From positions 8,002,884-8,066,883 of the forward strand of contig OU452239.1 in assembly GCA_911728455.2 (NCBI GenBank): a stretch of 64,000 nucleotides of DNA. Reading direction: 5' to 3'. The position numbers and the translations under genes are program-made. Numbering within the stretch: the stretch's first letter is position 1; each line of letters opens with the position of its first letter. The notes beneath the pieces are model-generated. The model did not search any database, was not told the origin of the DNA, and worked only from the letters and a program-made list of their open reading frames with translations. This stretch comes from Marthasterias glacialis (taxonomy: Eukaryota; Echinodermata; Asteroidea; Forcipulatida; Asteriidae). Shown in pieces: positions 19,916 to 31,200 of the stretch.

Positions 19916-21039
19916 CATCAGGGACACTGGGCACGTTGATAGTATTTACCTTATTTCAATTGCGGCAATTGTAATAAGCAAGAGTGATGTGTGGGGGTCT
20001 TCAGTTCTTTCATCAAATTTGACAGTATTTCAGAAGATAACCTTTCCCTGGTATTTTGGGATTTGTATGAACTTTGTAAGCAGTGATGTGTCACATTGAA
20101 ATGTTTTCTTCTCCCTCTTGATGATAATACCAGTCATTTGGAAGGCATAAATGTTAGGGTGTTTACTGGCATTTTATTGGGTTTTTTGTTTTTGTTTTTT
20201 TAGAGTATCTCTACAGAAATCAGTATTAAAATCTAAGTAGTACCACCAGATTGTGCCAGACAAGGTCTAGCTTAGCTCTTAGTAATTGTTTTATTCAAAT
20301 TTTTTTAATTATTTCAATTATTTAAGCTGGAATGTATATCTTTCCTCTTTTTCCTTTTTTAAATTCGTATTTGGAGTCAAAGGGGTTGGTTTTGTATTTT
20401 TCAAACATATTGAGCCAAAGCTTTGAATATTAACCCTATCCCCAACTTCTTCTGTGGGGTTCCTAAAGGGCTCCTAAACTTGTGTTAGTCTTCCGTGTGC
20501 TACCACCAATCTGCTGAAAATTGCCCTGAATGTTTCTCACTGGGTGTCACTATGTAAACATGTAAATAACAGAAATAAATCACTGTCCACGATGATTTCT
20601 TGTTTGTTTGGGGGGTTTTTTTAAGATGAAAGTGAAAACAAAGTTCTTTTTGTAACCTTTATTACGATAAATCAAGTAGTCCTAAACAAGACTGTAAATT
20701 TCATTTTATCGGACTACATTCGTTCACACACTTTATTTAGTTTGTGTGAACAAAATCTCACTGTAGCAATTATTTTTAAGTAAATCTTGTTTGAAATTAA
20801 TGGTACATGTATAAACAAAATGGAAGTGTAGGTTTTTGAACCGTCAATATGTAATGCACTTGTATAAACACTTGTTTGTTGGATTGTTTGTTGGGTTATT
20901 TGTTTATTTAGTTCGTTTATTTTCCATCTTTGTGTGTTTGGGGTTTTTAGGGGTACCCTTATCAACATGTACTTTTAAAGTATTTTCAAACAAATTACCA
21001 CATTTCTTCCTATTTTGCATGCCAGAGATTTTCTCTGTG

Positions 21040-21202
21040 AGGACCTTAGCCTTTCGTCAAGGCCTTCGTGGCTGAGACAGCCATGAAGACCAAGTCAGTG
21101 CACATGATCGAGTACACGCTGACATGATCTTTGCTGCAGTGGCTTCGCGGCTACACAGATGCCTGAGCCATGAAGGCCTTGACAAAAGGCTACAGAGGAC
21201 CT
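21040..21202. repeat. Foldback element
   Basis: gaggaccttagcctttcgtc and caaggccttcgtggct on the left face agccatgaaggccttgacaa and aaggctacagaggacct on the right. Arms of about 35 bases with a few mismatches around an 80-base centre. Confidence 0.75.
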
Positions 21203-22046
21203 TTGCCTATTATTTCTAAGGTTTTTTGAAAGTTTTTATTTGAAATTAAAGCTTGTGCTGCAATTAGTGGCACACCTTTTTGCCAACATGTACAGTGCAG
21301 TTCACCCTGGGCAACTTCAGCAGCAAGAATGCAATGTACATGCTTGTGACATTGCTTATTGAATTCCATACAGTAAGTCTAGTTTTAATACATGTAGATG
21401 GATTGCAATAGACGCCATCTTTGATGACAGTTTCTATTTTGGCTTGTAGCCACGTCAAGCTCTGTAAATTTCAACACAGCTTGATGTGTTTACCAACCAA
21501 TCATGGAAGTACTTTCGCGTAACACACAGTTGTGTGCTAAAAAAATGTGCAGTCAGTCATCAAAGATGGCTGATTTTTCCCATGGTTGATGTCATGTGCA
21601 ACCCATCTAGTTTTGCCGATGTCACAATGCTAATGTCACATTGCCAATGACACATGAACCCCCCCCCCCTTGTTTCTTTAGAATCGATTGGAATGGCTGG
21701 GGTATGATGGTAAATTAGTAGTTTGACCTTCAAATGTAGGTACAGCATTGAAGTATTATTGAGCTATTGTGTATGATAAAGTTGTGTTTAAAAGTGTCGC
21801 TAAACAAATCAGTTAACCCTCCATAACGCTGTGTATAAATTGATATTGGTCGTTTACTCCACGTATGATTTTGTTAAGCAAAAAAAAACTTGTTGTGGAA
21901 TCCAGTCTAGTTTATTAGGTTTTATAATGAAGTCCCTCTTGTAAAGCTTTGCGTTTTGTTATTTTAATTTGATTATATAATTTAATGTACATTTTTTTCA
22001 TCAACTGTGTGAATATTTTCACTGCGCATGTCAACTATAGATTTGC

Positions 22047-22052
22047 AATAAA
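22047..22052 (+). promoter_or_regulatory. Alternative poly(A) signal
   Basis: AATAAA in tttgcaataaaataac, the most distal plus-strand candidate before the repeat cluster at 22100. It would give MEGF8 a 3' UTR of about 5 kb. Confidence 0.25.
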
Positions 22053-22104
22053 ATAACATAAACAAAGAATGGCGGACGGTTGTATTGACTTTTTGCTGTC
22101 ATAC

Positions 22105-22497
22105 CTTTACCACCATCCTGGGGTTTGAAACGTGGTCCTAGAGGTGAAAGGCGTGGAAAGATACCACTACCCCAACCCGACCGTCTGTTAAGACTCAACC
22201 TCTATCCATGTTTAAAAAAATAAAAATAAAAACAGTTTTCGTTATGCAATTCGCCAACCACAAGGCCCAAAGGCCACTCGAGGTGTGGGCTACTTTTTGA
22301 AGGGATAGAAACCTGCCCCGATGTGCAGAAACAAGACATGGCGAGATAAAAACACAAGTCTCTAAATGAATCCGTTGCGAGACAAACATAACTGCCTCTT
22401 CCCATATTTAAAGCAACTATAGTTAAGTGTCTTGCTCAAGGACACCAAGTGTCATCACCGGGATTCGAACCCACATCCTGATGACTTAAAGTGTGAC
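22105..22497 (-). repeat. Composite SINE with two tRNA-like heads, minus-strand copy
   Basis: The reverse complement of the element at 29735-30150, collinear across about 390 bases: gaccgggattcgaacccaca-type B-box at the right, cgttgcgagacaaacataac and caccaaggcccaaaggcc-type middle, and a second inverted tRNA-like head (gggtttgaaacgtggtccta) at the left end. Confidence 0.8.
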
Positions 22498-22542
22498 CCA
22501 CGCCCACTTCACACAGACTGATTTCAGGAAGACCATAAGATA

Positions 22543-22652
22543 TTTTGAGATATGGTGGACACAAGACTATGACACTACGAAGTTTGGGTAAATTAATCTG
22601 TATACACCCAAACCAAGCAGTGCACTGCTATAGTGTCCGCCATATCTCAAAA
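22543..22652. repeat. Foldback element
   Basis: ttttgagatatggtggacac faces gtgtccgccatatctcaaaa across about 70 bases. Nearly perfect 20-base arms. Confidence 0.75.
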
Positions 22653-23354
22653 AGGCTAATGAGAGTCGCATTGAACTAGTTTTCTCTTGGCGATTTAATG
22701 AACTTGGCTTTTTACATACATTCTTCAAAGACTCGAGGTCTTTCAGAATTATAAGTTTCTGTCATAACAAATGTAATGGGTGATTTTGGGTAAAGTTAAA
22801 CACCAACGTGAGCCAGCTGTGGATCCAGAAGAACTTGCGAACAGCCAACAGGGTAGACGATTTGCCCTCTTGATGTCACGCTGAAGCCAACACATTGAAG
22901 TTACTGCCCGGGGGCTGTTTGTACACGTATTGTATTTTCCACAGATGTGGTTCAGGAGTGACGCAGCGGGTCAGATCGCCTTTAAATAATGTGACCTTTG
23001 ACGTCGCTCCTGAAGAAAATTTCCCGTATATGTTGATTCACACCATTTCTACCTCCACGGTAATACAAAGTGCGGATATTGGTCTTTGATAGTTACTTAT
23101 GTTGGCTGCCTGTTTTACTTAATCTACAAAATAAATGCGTTCTGCTAAAACATAAAACTCATAACAAATTATGAAATGGAAAGTTGTATTCACTTTAATA
23201 CTTTCACCAATATAAAACCAAAATATAGTTCATTTTTCATCTTAAAATATAGTTTATCATAAGCTACACAAAAGTACTGCATTGCAGAAGAATATACACC
23301 TTTTTGTTTAAATTAACAATGTCCATAAACATGACACAATAGCAATAGTCATAT

Positions 23355-23590
23355 GAGTGCAGTGGTCTAGTGTATCAGACTCAAGTTCTGGTAATGTCAG
23401 AGTGTGGGTTCTGGTTTCTGGTTTCGAAGACACTTAGCCATACCGGTAATTGCTTGGTCCTTCGGATGGGAGGTTGTGGAAGGGGTTTTTGCCCCCCTGT
23501 ATTTCTGGCATGGTTGGCTGCAGATAGCACTGCATCGCCTTGTGAACCCTCACACTCATCACACAAGGGTTTGCATTGGACACACTTAAG
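23355..23590 (+). repeat. tRNA-derived SINE S1 copy
   Basis: gcagtggtctagtgtatcag and actcaagttctggtaatgtc form the tRNA-like head, followed by agagtgtgggttctggtttc (degraded B-box), ttcggatgggaggttgtgga and tttctggcatggttggctgc from the family body. Confidence 0.7.
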
Positions 23591-24770
23591 TACATGTACA
23601 TGTACATATGAAATTTATTACCTGTAGTTCAATTTATATTTTACTTAAGAATGAAAGCACTGGTATTCAAATAACCATACACCAACTGTGAAAACTTTTC
23701 CAGCTTTTACATAATTTTTTACACAAACATGGATGCGCCCACACAGCTTCAAATTGCAGGGCAAGTACTGGTATTCTAGGCAATGTATTTAGCATTACGG
23801 CAACAACAGCTGTAGTCTGCTTTGTGAATAATAATCAGCATTTATAGGGCGCTCTACAGAGAACACAGCGCCTAACAGGGACGTATAAACAAAAAGTAAA
23901 CACAAACTACAGGTGGTCACACTCGAGGAAACAAGAATGTTTTAAGAGAGCATTTGAAGGCCACGGTAGACAACATTCCTCTGATGTCGCAAGGCAGTTG
24001 GTTTCAAAGTTTAGGATAACTTAGTTAAAGTATAACTCGGCAACAGTGTAGAAATGAATTCCCCTCATTATATCCTGCCTATGGGCAAATACGAACCAGA
24101 AAGCGCATGCCAAAGAAACAAATTTGAATGCAAACATTTTTAAAATGTTTGCCAGTTGACGAACATGAATGGTCGACCAGCCCTTTGCTGTTGGCTTGGA
24201 TGAAATTGAAAGAACTAAGTGACCATTTAAAATTGAATGATTTTATTTGTCAAATGAATGCTCAAGTGTCAAAATTGAATGACTCTTTTGAACTGTTGAA
24301 TGCTGATGTACCCGTGGATTTATTTTCAAGTGAAATTGAATGACCCGGGTATTAAATTGAATGGATTTTTGTTGAAATTGGCCGGAAAACCTATAAGAAT
24401 GTGTTATTCAGTGTAGTGCGCATTTTAGGCGACGTTGTTACACGCTTACCAATAGGGAACTTGTCAAAATTAGTCCAGGACAACCAGCAGGTAAAAACAA
24501 TCCGGGACCAATTTTTGACCCTCTGTTGATTGGCCGTGTTTGCAGTTGCGTTATTGGAGAAACCGTGGGAGAAGTTCAGAACACCTGGTTTCCTCCAGAG
24601 ACCATTTTGTTTACAAACAGGAGAAACTTAGATTCCTACCTTCTTGAAAACAAACAGGGGGTCTCCAAAGGGCTGATTTGCGGTTTCCAAAATGGCGGGC
24701 GTGGTAGATGGTAGCCGCGTTTTGACGTTGGTGCAAAGGGTCAATATCACTATGCCGATTCCTTTGAATG

Positions 24771-24901
24771 TAGGATGATCCATATGCTCTAGTCTGCTGT
24801 GCTGGTGTATCATGCTACACTATGAGATGACCATCAGGAACACCACGTTGGGCAGCCAGCCTTGAGTTGTATATGACATCGTTGACGCTCACTCCTTTGT
24901 A
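24771..24901 (-). pseudogene. Partial copy of the PPOX terminal exon
   Basis: Bases 24808-24901 match 25064-25157 with about five differences in 94, and a looser match continues to 24771. On the minus strand it encodes YKGVSVNDVIYNSRLAAQRG, then VPDGHLIV and stop, against ...AAQRL in the true exon. It lacks the first 59 bases of the exon and its acceptor. It lies downstream of the real stop, so it would sit in the PPOX 3' UTR. Confidence 0.85.
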
Positions 24902-25033
24902 AGGCTGTGTCCGAGTTAATGGCTTCAGAAGCGGCTATGGCTGGAACTCAGAAAAGCCCTATTATTTTTCAGCATTATTGTTGCAGCCAACAGCCACAGC
25001 CCTTGCAAAAGTCTCTTAATTTTGATGCGGCTT
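24902..25033. repeat. Foldback element between two PPOX terminal-exon copies
   Basis: aaggctgtgtccgagttaat and ggctatggctgg on the left have diverged inverted partners ccaacagccacagccc and cttaattttgatgcggcttt on the right. It starts exactly where the left exon copy loses similarity and ends where the right-hand repeat begins. A related motif (ggttgtgttcgaattggcga) is at 43070. Confidence 0.6.
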
Positions 25034-25070
25034 TAGATGATCCAAAAGTCTGTTGCTGTGGTTTATCATG

Positions 25071-25216
25071 CTACACTATGAGATGACCATCAGGAACGAG
25101 ACGTTGGGCGGCCAGCCTTGAGTTGTATATGACATCGTTGACGCTTACTCCTTTGTACGACGCTCCAATCAGAGTGAGTGGGAGATTCTGATCCTCTATG
25201 TAAGAATTGATGTTAT
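25071..25216 (-). CDS. PPOX: PPOX exon 11 (terminal)
   Basis: Acceptor TTTCAG; phase completes the aspartate codon split from exon 10. It encodes NINSYIEDQNLPLTLIGASY, then KGVSVNDVIYNSRLAAQRL and stop at 25071-25073. GASYxGVxVND is the family's C-terminal FAD-contact motif. Confidence 0.96.
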
Positions 25217-28200
25217 CTGAAATGAAATCAAAAATATTTTAATCACGCATTCTATCTGAGCTTTAAAAAAACAAAATTGGAGCATTTTATGCGGAAAATG
25301 AACCAACCTACATAATGATAACCTTTTGAATGAGCTAACTTCTTGGTGGCGCATATTCTTAGAAATTTTGCTCTGGTCTTAACCCTTTATTCACTGAACC
25401 TTCCGATGTTACAAAACACTTCTTATCTGAAGACTTGGATGGTCCAAAAATAGTCTATGGTCACCATTGAAAAAAAAGGAGAAATCTACTTCCAAAGGTT
25501 CAAAGGTCGGAAATCGAATTCACGTGGCTTTAGTTTCTCAATGTAGTACAGACCGTATTGTATGTACAATGCATTTTACAAACAAGAACATCTACAGTGA
25601 CAGCGACCATGTTTGCTTTCGCCGTGTTTTTCACACATTATTGAAAGGAATTTACATTGTTTAGGAATGTAACTGTTATCTGTAAACATAGACAATATTG
25701 GTCATTTCAAAACGTATGATTTGATTTATTTCATTTACTTTGTTGACATTTTGTACTGGTTTGAAACAGGTGGTTTGGCGCAGTTGAGAAAATTGTGTGC
25801 ATAACATTTCCGTGCAACACTAACACAATCCATTTTTTGTAAACATAAAATGTTTTCCGATTTAGTTGATGTGTTGTTATATTTTCAAGCTCAAAGCTTC
25901 AATTCAGTAAAAGCAAACAAACAAATGTGTAAAATCATTTGACATGTCCGATAGATAATTTCATCATCAACGAAATAAACCTCAACAAAATAAACCAAAC
26001 TTGTAACACACAAAAACGACAGTTGTACTATGATTTTTTAGATACTGCATTAATCTAGTGACTTTTCCCTGCCCTATGTAGTGAGGAAATGTTGAAGTTA
26101 TTTGCAAGTGCTAATGGATTAAGCTATCATAGAATTACCTAAAAGTCTGTGGTGGTTGACCCTATAATTAGGAATACAATCTTTTGACAGGTTTACTCTG
26201 CAATATGTCGGCGTGGCAGTGAGCCCTATTTGGCTTTTAAGTGTCTCCATGGCAACAGAGGCTAGCCAGTCAGGGTCCGCCTTGTCGGGGTCACCAAAGA
26301 GGTCACGGAACCAGGCCCCTCCCATCATGCACTGGGGAAAGAAAAACAAAACGATTTAGACGGGATTGTCCAATGTCAAGGTTCTGATGACCATAAGCAG
26401 GAATAGGCACAGCCAAAAAAACTCGGTTAAACATTGTGTATATTTGATTTGCGGTAACAACATGTGATTATATCTACTTTGCTATTACATGTATACAGTA
26501 GGTTGTTCTCGTGAGAACTTGTCTTGTTATTATTCTACTACCGCAGAGTAGATTTCGGAATTCGGGGGGGGGGGGGGGAACTTAGTTCTAAAAAGAACTG
26601 TCCTGCTTATTAAGTGGTGTACTACCTGGGGAGGTAGAAAATCGGCCGGGACTACTACTACTTTTGCTCAGTGGATCAAGGGCACTTCTCTGCCATGGAG
26701 TGAGTTTATTAATTGGTCTCAATGTTTCGACAGGACAAGTTCTCACAAGAACAATCTACTGTATATAGCAAAGTAGATATAATCACATGGTGTTACAGGC
26801 CTTGATCGTAACCGAGGCCACCGAGGCCATTGGCCTCATGCCCTGTCGAGTTGGCCAGCATGCCCTTCAGAAAAATTGCACTGTCACTACCAACTTGGCC
26901 AGCATGCCCTTGTACAATTTCTCTGATTTGGCCGGCAAAGGCCCGCTTTCGTTTTTTATTAAGATCGAGGCCTGGTGTTACCGCAAACCAAACACACATT
27001 AATACCTCACTATGCAATGCCTCAAAACCTTTATCTGTTAAACATGTTAAAAATAGAATACTTGGGCTCAGTTTCGTAAAGCTGTTTTCAGAAAAATAAG
27101 GAACAAGCCATCAGCACTATACATTACCTGAAATTTTGGCTGGCAACCTGTTCATATGCACATTTCTATAAGAATGGAACTAATTTACAACTAAAAAAAA
27201 AAAAACAATACTGAATCACACACTTTAAAACGTTCCCCTAGCTAAAGGCAGTAAGACTTACAGTTATTCTTGTAGTCTTGGGCCCTGGCCTGTCATGTTG
27301 AGGGAAGGCACACGAGTCAAAAATCACTCCAAGAACGTTGGATCGCTCATGTGATGGAACCAAGTAGCCGAATCCCTGGGGACATAAGAAAATGAAATAA
27401 AAAGTCAAATGTAATTCTAAAATTGGTAAGAAATTATCGCCCTTGATGGATTGTAGTCATCAGTATTTTAATCAAATGTTGTATTACTTGATAAAAAAGA
27501 AGAAGTAGGAATAAACTGTGAATATCAAGCAATGTGTGGATTAACCATAGTATCTTGTACGGTACTAGGACCTCTGGGTCTAGGTCTTGGTCTTAGTTTA
27601 GGACCTTTGATTGTGTCAATAAAATTCTGATTTTTTTCCTCCTTCCGTTTCAAATACTGTTTTCCGTTTCAAGGGGCAGATTCCGCAAATTCCGTCCGTT
27701 TTCCGGTCTGCTATCGCGGAAAATTATTGGCTCTAAAATTTATAGCGGGTATTCAAAATCCTGGCTTAAACTTCACCATCTTTGACTAGACCCAGTAACT
27801 GGGGCGTTGAACTCCTTTTTGAGATTTTGACATTTTGTTAAAATCTCAAAAAAGGAGTTCAGCACCCCAATTACTGGGTCTAGTCTTTGACTTTAGTTCA
27901 GGATATTTTAAACTGCTCTATGTTTTTTAACTTGTTTTATCTTGTCTTCACCAATAGTTCACGCTCGCATTAGTCGCCCCTCGCATTAGTCCCCACCCCC
28001 AGCACCAACCTTTATTTTTCCTAGTTGGAGAACACTGAGATCTTGGTCTTAGTTTAGGATCTTTGGGTCTAGATCTTGGGCTCAGTTTAGGACCTTTGGT
28101 CAAGATCTTGGTCTCAACCCTTCAGTTCTAGTTCCCTGACTTCCACATCTCAACTGCATCCCTGCTATAATGGGATAATGTAACCAAAGAATATTGGGAG

Positions 28201-31200
28201 GGGGGGGGGCTGCGTCGGAGGATGGAATACCTCAGTTGGAAGATGTGACCCCTCAAACTCAAGATTGATAACAGCAACAGTGGCACTCTTTACATCTTGT
28301 AGATGGTGTGACAATGGAGAGAGGTCAACAGGAAGTACTTCAGCCAGACCTGAAAAAACACAGGAAGTTGATTTCAGTCACAAAAAGCATATGATATGCA
28401 TTGAAGATATTTGATCAGACTGAACTAAATGACATGTATGGGAAATTGACGAAACTGTGGAGGGACCCATAACAAAGCAAAGCAATGGAAAGATCTGATC
28501 TTTCTCCTTCCAACCCTAGTAATACAGGGTATGGAAGGTGAACCTGGACAAAACTACAGCTTCATAACAAACAGCCTTTATGCTTGGGCTTGAGTGCTGT
28601 TTTGTGTGTAAGCTTGGGTGACAAAAGTTGCCAATGGTAAGGAAAGGTTTAAGAACTTACTTTTTGCAGACATTGCACATATCAACCTGTCTGTCTCCCA
28701 CACTGCATCTGATGTGTGTATCCTGGCAATCTGACAAAGACTAAATAGAGTCAGTATCAAAGACAAATATTGATGTCTCAACCTGGGCCTGATTTCACAG
28801 AGCTGCAACTTAAGCACCACAAAAATCGGTTTACCATAATAAGGATACCGTCAAAACTACCATGTCACATGTACCATCTGTGACTGGTATCCTGCTCATT
28901 TTTGCTTAGCATAAAATGATGAGACAATATTTTCTGCTTAAGCAGCTCTATGACATTGGGCCCTGGTAGGTCGCTGCTAATAACGTTTAAACCAGTGAGA
29001 ATCTTCCAGAGAAATATCTTCGCTTGCAATACTATTCAAGTCATGAAAATTCCATTTGGCTGCCCCAAAAATGAATGTTGGGTTAGATTTTGTTGACAGC
29101 AATTGTCAAGGTTATGAATGGGCACAAAATCTCTAAAAAAAAACATAAAATGTTTATTCAATGCTTTTACTCAGATGTTACCACAACATTTTGGGACATT
29201 ATTGCAGGTTGATTTTACATGTATGGTGGTGTGAACTGAAAACTAGTGCATCAGTCCACAAACTTTTAGGCACTCGACCGTGACCCACCCACTGATCCCT
29301 GGTTGAATTTTAGCGCTTCTGATACAGTTTTCAGACCCACCTGATTTCTTTCTAGACCCACTTTTGGTACCTAGTTCACGACCCATAGTTAATGATACGT
29401 TGAAGGGCAGGAATGGATTAACATTTTATTGAATCATTTTAGAGAAAGACAGATCTTTTTCAGGAGTAAAAAAGTGAAGAAGAAAAAATGCCGGGAGAAT
29501 TTTGACAAGTAACATCTACTGGATGGTTGAAAGACAAAGTTGGGGGAAAAAACTGCTTAAATACCTTTTGATGTGTAGCATTTGGGTCCGGTATGAATTC
29601 AATCTTCGTGCATGGCACCTGTGTGTGGACATCAGCTCCCTCCTCTCTGACTACCTCATTGAGCCTTTCTGACAAACGCTGTAGACCACCTAAGATAACG
29701 TGACATAACAATTACAATTTATAAGGCGCTTATAAGGCGGTTTAGTACATCGGACTCAAGTTCTGGTGGCTAAGTCATCAGGATGTGGGTTCGAATCCCG
29801 GTCATGACACTTGTGTCCTTGAGCAAGACACTTAACTATAATTGCTTCAAATAGGGGAAGAGGCAGTTACCTTTGTCTCGCAACGGATTCATTTACCCCT
29901 CCCTGTTCTTAGCTGTGCTGTGAAGAGACTTGCGTTTATATCTTGCTATGTCTTGTTTCTGCGCGTTGGGACAGGTTTCTATTCCTTCAAAAGGTAGCCC
30001 TCACCCCGAGTGGCCTTTGGGCCTTATGATGGGCGAATTGCACAAAAAAGTTTTTTTTAAACATGGACAGAGGTGAGTCTTAACAGACGGTCGGGTTGGG
30101 GTAGTGGTATCTTTCCTCGCCTTTCACCTCTATGACCACGTTTCAAAACCCGGGGGGGGGGGGGGCACTATATGGATTGGGTTTGCAGTCCCTGCCCGAC
30201 TGCGAGGGTTTTCCCAGGAATAAAGTTTAAACCAGTGAGAATCTTCCTGCGCTTTTTCGGTGGCATAGCCAAAGCTGTGATTGGTCAACACGTAAGGGGG
30301 CGTGGCTTAATGGATCGCCCTATTATGTAATCGTTTCAAAATGGAGTCAAACTGCACCAGGGTCCACAGAAGTGAAAGGAAGGGAAAGAGGTCACTTTAC
30401 CAACATTAAATCCAGTGTGTCTTGTTTATAAAATACTTTATTTTACCTTTCAACGACCAAACTGACCATTTCTCCATTTTGGCTCGTTGGACGAGATTAG
30501 AAGCTCCTACTGTTGAATCAGTAGCTGAGTAATAATAACAATAACAACAATAATAATACATGGTTTTAGGGCTTTATAACACCAAACAGGCATCTCAAAG
30601 CAATCATAGGAAGATCTAGAAGTCTGCAATGCCAGATAAACTCAATTGAGCGCTATTCTGTGCATCAGTGGAGCCCATTCCACTCTATGGCTCTGAGGCG
30701 TGGACCCTTACTGTAAAGCAAGAGGCTCAACACGATGGCTGCTATACTCGCATGCTGAGAAGGGTTCTTGAAGTGAGCTGGAGGGAAAAGGTCAGGAACG
30801 AGGCGCTCTACGGCAACCTGACAAGGATCTCCACAACTATGAGAACCAGGCATCTGTGACTGGCTGGACAAAGCATACGACATCCAGAGTTAGCTGCCAG
30901 CCAGCTCATTCTATGGGAACCCACACATGGAGTAGCCTCTCAAGGTGGGCAGACGTTGACCTACAAGGACTACACAAAGAGAAAACATGGTCTGGAATAT
31001 TTCGTTGTTTTCTGGCTATTGAGCTTATTTGTGTGTGTAATCCCCAATGCCAGACCTTTGTGTTTTTGTTCCAAGAAGAGGATTATGAGACATCGAGGGG
31101 CTTCCATCATTGTTTATTCATTGTATTTCAGCTCAATGGAGGTAAGTCAGAGTGAACCATGAATCCAGCCATGGTTCCGGGTTTAGTACCAATCCTATGC

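Larger units (their letters stand above)
17106..22090 (+). other. Probable MEGF8 3' UTR and downstream spacer
   Basis: AT-rich, with a TA microsatellite at 17158-17182 and no gene. A family R3 repeat is at 17590-17760. Between about 18890 and 19260 a motif built on cttaaaagtaaccaatatta and taaaccagattggtaaaacc recurs four times as irregular tandem copies. A foldback is at 21040-21202. Candidate poly(A) signals are listed separately. Confidence 0.5.
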
